Shown: one piece after another, positions 34,162-42,601 of the stretch
Position numbering within the stretch: the first letter of the stretch is position 1
Layout of the letters: every line of letters starts with the position of its first letter
Source of the DNA: Anaerolineaceae bacterium UBA2260
Lineage (GTDB): Bacteria > Chloroflexota > Anaerolineae > Anaerolineales > Anaerolineaceae
Assembly (NCBI GenBank): GCA_002347485.1
Contig: DDXM01000003.1
Location: 13,153 to 77,152, forward strand
Length of the DNA: 64,000 bases
Direction of reading: 5' to 3'
Translations under genes and position numbers: made by a program
The notes under the pieces: generated by a model
What the model saw: the letters and a program-made list of their open reading frames with translations, nothing else
Database searches by the model: none
Told to the model about the DNA's origin: nothing

Positions 34162-35115
34162 TTACCACCAGATGCGAAACCAGGATTTACCAGTGCCGGA
34201 TTCACCGCGGATGGTGACCTCCGCTTTGAGATACACTATAGAGCGGGCTGGCAAATCAGCGGTGGTAAAAATAAATCGGCTGATCCCAAATTCGTTCGTT
34301 ACGGGCAGGTGATAACGCTCAGATGTGCCGTTAGGAAAAGACACCGTCACCTCCACCTGGGCGGCTTCGATGGCGCGCAGGTACATATCCTGGACCACCA
34401 CGTAAACGGTTTGTTGTTCGCCAGCGCCGATCAGAGATTTTCCCGCGAAGACCCGCACCTTGGGATTCAACAGACTGCCGGTGAGATCCGGTGGAGGACT
34501 CGGCTTTAATAACTTTGGGTCATCCACAACCATATCAAAGTACAGCTTTCCCAGGTCGGAAAGCTTCACCCGTTGACCGGCGGGTAGTTCAGGCCACCAC
34601 TCCATGCGCGCGTAATCGAAGTATTGCACGAAGCGCCCGTCAATGACCTCCACATCTGAGAGCGGAAGTCCAAAGTGATTCGCCCCATCGTAAGAATCAT
34701 AGAATTGGAGAAAGGCGTAACACACGTTGTAACCGGATGCGAACGCCCGGCAGGACGGGCCTTCGTTAGGAATATCCGCGATCTGATTGCCAGGGTCGTG
34801 CAGGAGCTGGCCAAGCTGCGCCAGGCGCACCTGCGGCCCTTCAGCGGTCTCCACCAGGTCGAACCGGGCTTTTTCAAAGTATTGCACATGCTCCCCCGTG
34901 ATGGGATCGGTGAAGTCGTCGGTGATCGGGTAACCGAAATAGAATTGTGGATCGGGATTGGCATTATATACATCCAGGAACTCTCCCCAAATCCAGTGTC
35001 CGGTTTGCGGCACATAAAGGGAATTGGCTTCCTGGGCAGTGACTGGAACGGCAAATGCGGAAACAAGCCCGAGAGCAACAAAAATTAGTAACCACCTCGT
35101 GAGCTTCTTTCCCAT
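34162..35115 (-). CDS. Secreted LGFP-like repeat protein
   Basis: 317 residues from the ATG at 35115, chosen because a promoter places transcription start at that codon; a GTG 11 codons upstream is the alternative. Signal peptide (GKKLTRWLLIFVALGLVSAFA) cleaved near VTAQEA. Two related segments repeat: YFGYPITDDFTDP...VQYFEKARFDLV and HFGLPLSDVEVIDGRFVQYF...ARMEWW, the LGFP-like pattern common in Chloroflexota exported proteins. The last 100 residues form an Ig-like beta domain (VRVFAGKSLIG..QTVYVVVQD). Probably a wall-associated or extracellular protein with carbohydrate or protein binding. Ligand unknown. Confidence 0.7.
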   Translation of the reverse strand: MGKKLTRWLLIFVALGLVSAFAVPVTAQEANSLYVPQTGHWIWGEFLDVYNANPDPQFYFGYPITDDFTDPITGEHVQYFEKARFDLVETAEGPQVRLAQLGQLLHDPGNQIADIPNEGPSCRAFASGYNVCYAFLQFYDSYDGANHFGLPLSDVEVIDGRFVQYFDYARMEWWPELPAGQRVKLSDLGKLYFDMVVDDPKLLKPSPPPDLTGSLLNPKVRVFAGKSLIGAGEQQTVYVVVQDMYLRAIEAAQVEVTVSFPNGTSERYHLPVTNEFGISRFIFTTADLPARSIVYLKAEVTIRGESGTGKSWFRIWW

Positions 35116-35121
35116 ACCTGA

Positions 35122-35150
35122 ATTATACCGAAGTGGATGCTTCTTCACAA
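35122..35150 (-). promoter_or_regulatory. Promoter giving a leaderless mRNA
   Basis: On the - strand TTGTGA (35150-35145), a 17-base spacer, perfect TATAAT (35127-35122) and then only TCAGGT before ATG at 35115. No usable Shine-Dalgarno site fits. Confidence 0.7.
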
Positions 35151-35178
35151 TCGAAGGCTGTTCAGTTTTTGGACCGGT

Positions 35179-36414
35179 TTATGCTGTGTAAACACCGTCG
35201 CCCCGGTCCTTATTCTCCCGATACCTGGCTGCCAGCGCCAGGAAGGCGATGACGCTGATCAAACCCAATATACCGCCGCCAACCCACGTGGCACGGGGTG
35301 AAATCGTGTCGCTTAAGAATCCCCCCAATAAAGGCGCGACGCCAGAAGCCACGCTGTGCGTCAGTCCGTAAATGCTCATGTATCTGCCCCGCATGTCAGA
35401 TGGCGCGAGGTTCGCAGTGTAAGTGTTGGAGGTTGGGATCAGGATCAACTCCCCGATGGTCATCACCACCATGCAGAACCAGAATCCCCAAAACCCGCCG
35501 AACAAAGCGATCAACGCCGTGGCTGCGGCGTAGAAGGCTGTTCCGACTGTCATCACGTACAATGGCTTGAAGCGCTTTGTGACCGTGGTTACGAGATATT
35601 GCAGAGTCACCACCATCACTGCGTTGGTGGTGGGAATGAAACCGTAACGGTTCTCCGGGATACCGAACTGCAGGTTCGAATACACCGGCAATAGTACCCA
35701 GATGAGTGAAGCGAGCATGGAAGTTAACGTGAAAACGAGTGTAAAACTCATAAATTCGCGATCGCGCAGAATTCTGCCATATCCTTCGAAAACGGCCCTT
35801 CGTTGCGTCCCCCGGTCGAACACAGGCAAGGTCTCGTGTGCTTTTGCTGCGAGCAGAAGGCCGTAGACGATCATACCGGCAGAGGCGATGAAAAAGGCGG
35901 TAGTATAGGACTGCACCGCGATAAACCCGCCGATCGCGGGACCGATCGCCACGCCGGTATTGCCGCTCATACGCAGGATGGCATACGCCGTTGGTCGCTT
36001 TTCAGGAGGGATCAGGTCAGCGATCATGGCGTCGGCTCCCACGCGGTAAAGCGGGTTGAACGCGCCCAGCAGCGCTTCAGCCAGCGCAAACTCGCCGTAT
36101 GTTTGTGCCTGGCTCAATAATATGTAGGCCAGCCCGTTCCCCACCAGGCTGATCACCATGATCCATTTTCTGCCCACCCGGTCGATGATCGGCCCGGCCA
36201 CCAGGGCAAAGATCAACCCCATCGCCGCGTTGATCGTGATGAGCGATGCGACCTGCGCCAACGGAATAACCAGTTTCTTCGATACGTAGATCATCAGGAA
36301 CGGCCAGATCATCGACGCACCGATCGTGCTGATCAGCATGCCAGTAAAGATCAACCAGAATTGCGGCGGAAAATCCTTTACTAGTTTTTTCAGGCGGGAA
36401 GAGAGATCGTTCAT
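35179..36414 (-). CDS. MFS transporter, drug-exporter type
   Basis: 411 residues from ATG at 36414; a longer in-frame reading to 36525 only shadows the neighbouring gene. Twelve membrane helices are expected. Motif A between helices 2 and 3 reads GPIIDRVGRKWIMV, the equivalent in the second half is degenerate, and helix 5 has GVAIGPAIGGF (motif C, typical of antiporters). It shares the motif YGFIPTTNAVMVV and the overall layout with the next gene, so the pair came from a duplication. It starts just 6 bases before the end of that gene. Substrate unknown; a secondary proton-driven exporter is likely. Confidence 0.82.
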   Translation of the reverse strand: MNDLSSRLKKLVKDFPPQFWLIFTGMLISTIGASMIWPFLMIYVSKKLVIPLAQVASLITINAAMGLIFALVAGPIIDRVGRKWIMVISLVGNGLAYILLSQAQTYGEFALAEALLGAFNPLYRVGADAMIADLIPPEKRPTAYAILRMSGNTGVAIGPAIGGFIAVQSYTTAFFIASAGMIVYGLLLAAKAHETLPVFDRGTQRRAVFEGYGRILRDREFMSFTLVFTLTSMLASLIWVLLPVYSNLQFGIPENRYGFIPTTNAVMVVTLQYLVTTVTKRFKPLYVMTVGTAFYAAATALIALFGGFWGFWFCMVVMTIGELILIPTSNTYTANLAPSDMRGRYMSIYGLTHSVASGVAPLLGGFLSDTISPRATWVGGGILGLISVIAFLALAARYRENKDRGDGVYTA

Positions 36415-36419
36415 ACGCC

Positions 36420-37646
36420 TTACATTGTACCTTCTGCTTCGCGTGGGCTCAGCCCGTTTTTCGACCTGGCAAGTTGAAGGAAAATTAAGAATGCAGCAAA
36501 CCCCGCCAGACCGGCAGCGTACCACATCGCCCGCGGCGAGAACAGGTCGCTGGCAAACCCTGCCAACAGCGGGCCAAGCCCGGTGCCGATGGTCCAGGTA
36601 AGGGTGTACAGGCTAATATACCGCGCGCGCATATCAGGTGGTGCCAGGCGCGTAGTGAAGGTCGTGGTGGTTGGCACCAGGACCATCTCCCCGATGGTTG
36701 CACCCACCATGCACAGCCAGAACCACCAGAAACCCGCTCCGAATGAAATACAGAAAATTGATATTGCGTAGATGAGCGCGCCCGCGCTCATCGCTGCCTG
36801 TGGACGGTACGCATTGACACGGCGCGTGATGAACAACTGAAGCAGGATGACCATGAGGGCGTTGGTGGCTGGGATAAACCCGTACCGGCTTTCAGAAAGT
36901 CCAAAATTCTGGCTGGTGTACGCCGCCAGCATCATCCACAGGATCGAAGTGCAAATGCGGTTCAAGGTGTATGCGCCGATCACCCGCATAAAAACGCCAT
37001 CCCGCAGCACGGGACCGTACCCTCCCTTATTACTTACGGCTGGAACGGACTTCGTCGAAATGCGACCCTGGCTCTCCCTGATGAGCAAGAAGCCCAGCAA
37101 GCTAATGACCACGAAACCAATCCCCATCACAGAAAAAGCAATGAAGTAGGAAACCGAGACCAGCATTCCGCCCACTACCGGACCGATCGCCACGCCCAGG
37201 TTATTGCCCATGCGCAGGATCGAATAAGCGTCGAGCCGCTTTTCCACCGGCACAAGGTCCGCCACCATTGCGTCTGCGGTGAGACGGTAAAGCGGAGTGG
37301 TCGCGCCTGTGATAATGGTCAACAAGGCAAACACCGGCAATGTTTCGGCCGAACGGTAGAAAAACCAACCCACGCCAGTTAAGAGTAAGGAAAATACCAT
37401 CACTCCCTTGCGACCGAAGCGGTCAGCGATGGCGCCCCCCAGGAAAGACGCCCCAATCCCCACAACGGCATTGAGCGTCATCAACCAGGAGACCGAGGAG
37501 AGCGGTTGTCCCATCTTTTGGCTCATGTAGAGCAGCAGGTACGACCAGACCAGGCTGAAGAACAACCATGCCAGCATCATCAGGAAGGCGATCAGCCAGA
37601 ACTGGTTTGGATAGGTTTTAATTTTTTGCTGAAGCTGAAAAAACAT
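36420..37646 (-). CDS. MFS transporter, paralogue of its neighbour
   Basis: About 408 residues from the ATG at 37646 (MFFQLQQK); other possible starts are 37652 and 37676. The first is preferred because a -10 box lies 7 bases upstream. Motif [16 protein letters not shown]. Motif [11 protein letters not shown]. The block [15 protein letters not shown] is shared with the downstream MFS gene. Both genes lie on one strand 5 bases apart, so they are one operon of two exporters. They may form a heteromeric or redundant pair, but MFS proteins usually act alone. Substrate unknown. Confidence 0.82.
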   Translation of the reverse strand: MFFQLQQKIKTYPNQFWLIAFLMMLAWLFFSLVWSYLLLYMSQKMGQPLSSVSWLMTLNAVVGIGASFLGGAIADRFGRKGVMVFSLLLTGVGWFFYRSAETLPVFALLTIITGATTPLYRLTADAMVADLVPVEKRLDAYSILRMGNNLGVAIGPVVGGMLVSVSYFIAFSVMGIGFVVISLLGFLLIRESQGRISTKSVPAVSNKGGYGPVLRDGVFMRVIGAYTLNRICTSILWMMLAAYTSQNFGLSESRYGFIPATNALMVILLQLFITRRVNAYRPQAAMSAGALIYAISIFCISFGAGFWWFWLCMVGATIGEMVLVPTTTTFTTRLAPPDMRARYISLYTLTWTIGTGLGPLLAGFASDLFSPRAMWYAAGLAGFAAFLIFLQLARSKNGLSPREAEGTM

Positions 37647-37653
37647 GGGCATA

Positions 37654-37681
37654 ATTCTATCACTCGCTCGGTTCATCACAA
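37654..37681 (-). promoter_or_regulatory. Promoter of the MFS pair, probably leaderless
   Basis: On the - strand TTGTGA (37681-37676), 16 bases, TAGAAT (37659-37654), and 7 bases to ATG at 37646. The -35 hexamer is identical to the one at 35150. Confidence 0.55.
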
Positions 37682-37742
37682 CATCAATCTGAAATGGAAT
37701 GTAAAATTAAGTCAGGAATATCAAATGCACAAGGAGCATACC

Positions 37743-38186
37743 ATGTGGAATGAATTTAAAAAGTTTATTATGCGCGGTAATGTCATGGATCTCGCCATCG
37801 GCGTGATCATCGGCGGAGCGTTCAGCAAGATCGTTTCCTCGCTCGTGGATGATGTGGTCATGCCGCCGATCGGCTTGCTGTTGGGCAAGGTTAATTTCAG
37901 CAACCTGTTCATCAATCTTGGCCCGACCAAATATGCGACGCTGGCTGACGCAAAAGCGGCTGGCGCTCCTACATTGAATTATGGTCTCTTTATCAATAAC
38001 ATCGTCTATTTCCTCATCCTGGCAGTGATCATCTTCTTGATGGTGAAAGCGCTCAATCGCCTCAACAAAAAGGAGGAAGCGCCAGTGGAAGTCACCACGC
38101 GCGAGTGTCCGCGCTGCCTCAGCACCATTTCAAAAAAAGCCGACCGCTGCCCGCACTGCACCTCTGAAATCGAACCGCTCAACTAA
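37743..38186 (+). CDS. mscL: Large-conductance mechanosensitive channel MscL with C-terminal zinc ribbon
   Basis: 147 residues from ATG at 37743, with AAGGAG 6 bases ahead. The MscL core is clear: [20 protein letters not shown] for helix 1 with the conserved N-terminal amphipathic segment, [10 protein letters not shown], and a second helix ([20 protein letters not shown]). It opens under membrane tension to release solutes in hypo-osmotic shock. Instead of the usual charged C-terminal helix, the chain ends with two Cys pairs (C122/C125 and C136/C139; CPRC and CPHC), a zinc-ribbon-like tail. Pentamers would then hold five ribbons in the cytoplasm. Confidence 0.92.
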   Translation: MWNEFKKFIMRGNVMDLAIGVIIGGAFSKIVSSLVDDVVMPPIGLLLGKVNFSNLFINLGPTKYATLADAKAAGAPTLNYGLFINNIVYFLILAVIIFLMVKALNRLNKKEEAPVEVTTRECPRCLSTISKKADRCPHCTSEIEPLN

Positions 38187-38196
38187 CCGTAAAAAC

Positions 38197-38222
38197 ACTC
38201 CCGGCTGGTCATCACCGGGAGT
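38197..38222. terminator. Hairpin terminator between mscL and the helicase-loader operon
   Basis: ACTCCCGG / CCGGGAGT 8-bp stem with a 10-base loop between convergent genes. The + strand continuation is only moderately T-rich (CAGCAAATTTTCG), so efficiency may be low. Confidence 0.65.
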
Positions 38223-38244
38223 CAGCAAATTTTCGAAATGTGTT

Positions 38245-39582
38245 CTATTTTCGTTTTGAGCGGTTTGGTTTAGCCCCCCCACCGCGATAGGAAGGCGCGA
38301 GGATCTCAAAGATCCTGCACAAGCGCGTGTCGAGCATACGGCTGCGAATTCGCGCGTCAAGGTCCTCCAGGTTGCTGGACATGGTGATTACGGTTGGCAG
38401 TTTGGCGTTGTAACGTTCATTAAATATCTGGTATAGTTTCTCACGCGCCCAGGGGGTTGCGCTCTGTGTGCCCAGATCATCCAGCACCAGGATGGGCGCG
38501 GATTTTACCCGGTTGAAGAGATCATCATAAGAAGTGTTGCTGGTCGGGCTGAAGGTTGCGCGCAAGTGATCCAGCAGGTCTGGCACGACCACAAAGATTG
38601 GATTGTCGCCCATGCCTTTGCGGTAATTTCCGATCGCCGCTGCAAGGTGAGTCTTACCGCAGCCGTAAGTGCCGGTCATGACCAGCCAACCATGCGGGTG
38701 TTCAGCAAATTCCTGCGCCGCGCGAAACACCTTTTCCAGGTTAAGCTGGATTTCAGGCGAGAGATTCTCCGGTTCGCGCAGGCTGAAGTTGCCAAAAGAG
38801 CGGTCGGAAAGCAAATGCAGTTGATAGAGCAGCGGGTCGCGCGTGTCCTTCACCGGTGAACGGTAATCGGGCGCGCTGATGCACACATTGGTGACCAGGT
38901 CGGGGTCTTGCAGGCGAGAACGGATGCGGTCATCCAGGTCTTCGAGTTCGAGATTGGTGGTGACCACGGTCGGTAATTTGCGAATGTATCGATAATCAAT
39001 GATCTGGAAAAGTTTTTCCGCCGCCCAGCTGGTGGCATTGTGCGCGCCCAGGTCATCCAGCACCAGCAAGTTGATATTGCGCAGTTCTTCAAATCGCCGC
39101 TCGAAGGAATCGTCGCTGGCGTCGTAGGAATACCGCAGCCAATCCAACAGGTCCGGCACGGTGAGAAAGATGGTCTGCATGCCAAATTCGACGCAGGTGT
39201 TGGCGATCGCCGCCGCCAGATGGGTTTTGCCGCATCCGTAAGAACCCATCATCAGCAGCCATCCGTGTGGGTTGCCCGCAAACTGCTGCGCCTGGCTGAA
39301 AGCGTATTGCAGCGAGCGGATCTGCTCATCTGCCAATCCCAACCTGCCCTGCACCGAAAAAGAGGCGAATGACATGGTTTTGAAAGCTTCCAGGTTGCTC
39401 AACTGATACAGCCGGTAGCGCGCTACCTGGTTGGATTCATTCTGCTTGCAGACGCAGGGTACCAGCTTGCCGAAATTGGGGTCGCCCACTGGAAGGTCGC
39501 GGCGTAGAAATCCCACACCCTCGCAGATGGGGCAGACTTCAGGCGTTTGCGCGGCGTGATCAGCGGTTGATGTAGTCGGCAT
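38245..39582 (-). CDS. Helicase loader with two tandem DnaC/DnaI-type AAA+ domains
   Basis: 445 residues from ATG at 39582, which has GAGGG 5 bases upstream. An N-terminal zinc-binding knuckle (C17, C20, C43, C45) is followed by two complete AAA+ domains. The first has Walker A GSYGCGKT at 113-120 and Walker B LLVLDDLG ending at 179. The second has GTYGCGKT at 304-311 and a matching ILVLDDLG. Each has RIRSR near its end as the sensor/Arg-finger region. Usual DnaC, DnaI and IstB proteins have one such domain. Loaders open the DnaB ring and place it on ssDNA. DnaD and DnaB lie just upstream in the same operon, so a role at origin or restart is well supported. Confidence 0.85.
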   Translation of the reverse strand: MPTTSTADHAAQTPEVCPICEGVGFLRRDLPVGDPNFGKLVPCVCKQNESNQVARYRLYQLSNLEAFKTMSFASFSVQGRLGLADEQIRSLQYAFSQAQQFAGNPHGWLLMMGSYGCGKTHLAAAIANTCVEFGMQTIFLTVPDLLDWLRYSYDASDDSFERRFEELRNINLLVLDDLGAHNATSWAAEKLFQIIDYRYIRKLPTVVTTNLELEDLDDRIRSRLQDPDLVTNVCISAPDYRSPVKDTRDPLLYQLHLLSDRSFGNFSLREPENLSPEIQLNLEKVFRAAQEFAEHPHGWLVMTGTYGCGKTHLAAAIGNYRKGMGDNPIFVVVPDLLDHLRATFSPTSNTSYDDLFNRVKSAPILVLDDLGTQSATPWAREKLYQIFNERYNAKLPTVITMSSNLEDLDARIRSRMLDTRLCRIFEILAPSYRGGGAKPNRSKRK

Positions 39583-40252
39583 ATTTGCCCTCGCTATCCC
39601 GTTTGCGGTTCTCCTCAGCGGTTTTCCGATCGGTTCCATCGCGGCCCTTCTCTTTCCATGATTTCAGTATCGCTTCCACGTAACGCCAGGTGCGCACATT
39701 CTTAACCACTGCGATGCGGATCGCGTCTTCGATCCAATCGACCGGGTAAGTTATTTCAGCGTCCTGCAGCGTTTCAGCCAGGATCGGTGTCAGCGGACCA
39801 ATATTCTGTTCATAGAGGGTATAAATGTTGGGTCGCTGCGGTTGCAATCGCAGGGGCTCGCCGGCTTCTTCACCTGGCCGCCATATCCCCTCCTGCATTC
39901 CATCGCGCGCGGCCTGCCCGCGCTCCGAGTTGATAAAATAATATGTTTCATCCTCCAACCTTGCGGAAAGCAAAATCCCACGCGCGCAGGCTATTTGCAG
40001 TGCTGCCGCCATTCGCTCTTCCTGCTCACTACTTGAAGATCCAAAACTGCCTGCCAGGCGGTCATCTTTGACTAGATCGTTAAAGCGAATATATCGGGGT
40101 TCCTCTGTCAAACCTTGCAGATACCAGAAAGCGAAGAGCACTACCCGTAATTCATCCAGGTTGTCCATTTCCGGCAGCAGATCGGTGAAAAAGACATCCT
40201 GAACCGCGATGGAATTCTCGTCGCTTGCAGAAAAACCTTTGAATGTATTCAC
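39560..40252 (-). CDS. dnaD: DnaD-domain replication initiation protein
   Basis: 230 residues, GTG start. The C-terminal 75 residues show the DnaD C-domain: IYTLYEQNIGPLTPILAETL, then IEDAIRIAVVKNVRTWRYVE and AILKSWKEKG, with the conserved Y-x-x-x-A-I-L-x-x-W. The N-terminal half is probably the winged-helix domain. In Firmicutes DnaD bridges DnaA and the loader, remodels DNA and helps place DnaB. It overlaps the loader gene by 23 bases and follows dnaB by 9, so the three are translated together. Confidence 0.85.
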   Translation of the reverse strand: MNTFKGFSASDENSIAVQDVFFTDLLPEMDNLDELRVVLFAFWYLQGLTEEPRYIRFNDLVKDDRLAGSFGSSSSEQEERMAAALQIACARGILLSARLEDETYYFINSERGQAARDGMQEGIWRPGEEAGEPLRLQPQRPNIYTLYEQNIGPLTPILAETLQDAEITYPVDWIEDAIRIAVVKNVRTWRYVEAILKSWKEKGRDGTDRKTAEENRKRDSEGKYADYINR

Positions 40253-40261
40253 CCGTTGCGC

Positions 40262-41644
40262 CTATTTCTTCCTGCCGGCGAACCCATCTTCCATCCGCTT
40301 GGCGTTTTCAAATTTCGCCAGGTTCTCGAGGAAGATCAGCTCAACGCTGCCGGTCGGACCGTTCCTGTGCTTCGCTACGATCAATTCCGCGATATTGCGG
40401 CGCTCGTTTTCCTTGTCATCCTTATCAGGGCGGTGAATGAACATCACAATGTCCGAGTCCTGCTCCAGGCTGCCGGATTCACGCAGGTCGGATAATACCG
40501 GGCGTTTGCCTTCACGCTGCTCAACCGCGCGTGAAAGCTGCGCCGCCGCCAGCACCGGCACATTCAATTCACGCGCCAGCACCTTTAGACTCCTGGATAT
40601 ATGGGAGACTTCCTGCACGCGGTTCTCGCTGCGCGAATCGCTGCCCATGAGCTGCAGGTAATCCACAATGATGAGGTCCAGCTTGTGTTCCATATCCAGT
40701 CGGCGGCATTTGGTGCGCATGGCAAGCGGTGTGATCGCAGGTGTGTCATCCAGCCAGATGTGCGCGTTCTCCAGGGATTCCAGGGCTTGCGTGAAAAGCG
40801 TCCACTCCTCGTCCATCAGCTTGCCCGTGCGCAAGCGGTGCGTGTCGATCTTTGTTTCCTGGGCGACGAGGCGTTGCACGAGCTGCTGGTTGGACATTTC
40901 AAGGGAAAACATGGCCACGTTCTTCTTGTGCTTTTGCGCAGCGTTCTTGGCGACAGATAACAGAAAGCCGGTTTTACCGGAACCTGGTCTACCGGCAACG
41001 ATGAGCAGGTCAGAATTCTGCAAACCGCCCAGCAGGTTATCGAGGTCGATCAAACCAGTCGGAACGCCAAAGAATTCTCCGTCGCGCTTGGAAAGCTCAT
41101 CCACGTGGTCGTAGTATTCACTCACCACTTCCTGGATGTACTGCATATCATGGCGCACGCGGCGCGAACTCAACCCGAAGACGGATTTTTCGATCTCATC
41201 GATGATCGTGCCAATTTCCTTGCCCTCATCGTAGGCAAGTTTGGCCATCTCATTGGCAGCCGCGAGCATACGCCGGCGAATGGAAGTCTGTTCGACGATG
41301 TTCGCGTACGCCTCGGCGTGGAGGCTGGTGGGGGTTTGGTTGACCAGGGCAAGCAGGTAAGCCTGCCCGCCGATCTCACCCAGCTGCCCCTGCTCCTGCA
41401 GATCCTCGCTGACCGTTAGGATGTCAATAGGAACCTTTCGATCGTGCAGGCGCATGTACGCCCGCCAGATCCACTGGTTGCGGATGATGTAGAAATCCTC
41501 CGGTTTGATAACCTGGGAGATCTCAAAGTAGGAATCGGGATTGATCAGAACTGATCCAAGCACAGCCTCTTCTGCCTCGCGGCTATTGGGCTGCGACTGG
41601 ATCATTGTGGTGCTTTCTTCTTCATACGGTGGAAAGTTTCCCAT
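40262..41644 (-). CDS. dnaB: Replicative DNA helicase DnaB
   Basis: 460 residues from ATG at 41644, which has an AAAGGG site; an in-frame ATG at 41605 is possible too. The N-terminal domain begins EEAVLGSVLINPDSY. The RecA-like domain has Walker A GRPGSGKTGF, then FSLEMSNQQLVQRL, Walker B LIIVDYLQLMG, AQLSRAVEQREGKRP and the C-terminal SGSLEQDSDIVMFIHR. No intein is inserted in the P-loop, a frequent site in this family. It unwinds DNA 5' to 3' at the fork. It heads the operon dnaB-dnaD-loader. Confidence 0.96.
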   Translation of the reverse strand: MGNFPPYEEESTTMIQSQPNSREAEEAVLGSVLINPDSYFEISQVIKPEDFYIIRNQWIWRAYMRLHDRKVPIDILTVSEDLQEQGQLGEIGGQAYLLALVNQTPTSLHAEAYANIVEQTSIRRRMLAAANEMAKLAYDEGKEIGTIIDEIEKSVFGLSSRRVRHDMQYIQEVVSEYYDHVDELSKRDGEFFGVPTGLIDLDNLLGGLQNSDLLIVAGRPGSGKTGFLLSVAKNAAQKHKKNVAMFSLEMSNQQLVQRLVAQETKIDTHRLRTGKLMDEEWTLFTQALESLENAHIWLDDTPAITPLAMRTKCRRLDMEHKLDLIIVDYLQLMGSDSRSENRVQEVSHISRSLKVLARELNVPVLAAAQLSRAVEQREGKRPVLSDLRESGSLEQDSDIVMFIHRPDKDDKENERRNIAELIVAKHRNGPTGSVELIFLENLAKFENAKRMEDGFAGRKK

Positions 41645-41691
41645 GAGATTCCCTTTTCCAGATTTTTTTAAGAATTGCGCTCGAGTTGCGA

Positions 41692-42294
41692 TCAATCTTG
41701 GTCGTCAGGATCAGGTGGGGAAGAACCTGGCTCTTGTTGTTCACCGTCCAAATCGTCAAGGTGGATGTTTTGCAGGAAGTCTTCAAACAGCGATAGTCGC
41801 CCTTCAGTGTCCGCGGATTCATTTCCCGCAGCGCTGCCTTGAGGATATTCACTTCCCTCGCGTATCACCTCATCCAGGATATCCTCCTCCGGGACAATAC
41901 CCGCTTCGCGCATGACCTCCTGATTTACCAGAATGGGCACATGAGCCCGCACCGCCAGTGCGATGGAATCCGATGGACGAGCATCCACATTGATCTGTTG
42001 CCCGTTGGCTTCGATCACAAGATTACCATAGAATACGTCGCCTTTTAAAGACAGCACTTCTACGCGGATCATACGCGCGCCCAGAGATGCGATGGATTTT
42101 AATAGAAGATCATGCGTTTGCGGCCTGGCCACCTCGATCTCTTGTAACGCGATTGTGATGGATTCCGCCTCGAATTGACCAATCCAAATCGGCAGGTAGC
42201 GCTCCCGGTTTTCCTCCCGCAGCAGGACGATTCGCTGTTGGTTGGTCAGGCTCACCCGCACACTATCGATCACTGCTTCGACAAATTGCGTCAA
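41692..42294 (-). CDS. Bifunctional nuclease family protein (DUF151)
   Basis: 200 residues from TTG at 42294, supported by GGAGG 6 bases upstream; no ATG lies near. The DUF151 core is visible: VRVSLTNQQRIVLLREE, LPIWIGQFEAESI, RPQTHDLLLKS and VDARPSDSIALAVR, where the PSDSIAL segment is the family hallmark. The last 55 residues are acidic and disordered (DDLDGEQQEPG). Homologues have reported DNase/RNase activity, but its cellular role is not settled. It lies 47 bases upstream of the dnaB start and may be transcribed with it. Confidence 0.85.
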   Translation of the reverse strand: MTQFVEAVIDSVRVSLTNQQRIVLLREENRERYLPIWIGQFEAESITIALQEIEVARPQTHDLLLKSIASLGARMIRVEVLSLKGDVFYGNLVIEANGQQINVDARPSDSIALAVRAHVPILVNQEVMREAGIVPEEDILDEVIREGSEYPQGSAAGNESADTEGRLSLFEDFLQNIHLDDLDGEQQEPGSSPPDPDDQD

Positions 42295-42331
42295 AAGAAT
42301 CCTCCATAGAAAAATTCGAACTCCGAATATT

Positions 42332-42360
42332 ATTCTAACACGGCGGTATAGGCTGCGCAA
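42332..42360 (-). promoter_or_regulatory. Promoter for the DUF151-dnaB operon
   Basis: On the - strand TTGCGC (42360-42355), 17 bases, TAGAAT (42337-42332). Start of transcription would be near 42325, about 30 bases before the TTG start codon. Confidence 0.6.
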
Positions 42361-42601
42361 CGGAATGGAGAGAAAGGGGTTTTTTCTTAAGAATTCCTGC
42401 TGGGTTTCCTTGCTTTTTTTAAGTTTAGTGTATAATATTTTTACTTAACAGGCGGGAAGTAACATTAAATGAAGTTGCATCACATTGTTTGAGTGTTACC
42501 AAGGCCGTTTTTTATCGTACCATCCTTTACTAATATATTGCAAAGTCAAGTAGTTTTGTTTTGAAGCACATCCATTTCAATAGACACAGGGCATCATTGA
42601 A
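42361..42601. other. AT-rich intergenic region with a long 5' leader
   Basis: Divergent region between the DUF151 gene and the response regulator. A perfect TATAAT at 42431-42436 on the + strand with TTGCTT 15 bases upstream would give a leader of about 160 bases before the TTG start at 42602. No hairpin with T-run or known riboswitch is evident by eye. Confidence 0.45.

Noticed and set aside
34162..35148. Longer start (GTG at 35148) for the LGFP-like protein
   Set aside because: That GTG lies within the -35 element of the promoter that serves the ATG at 35115.
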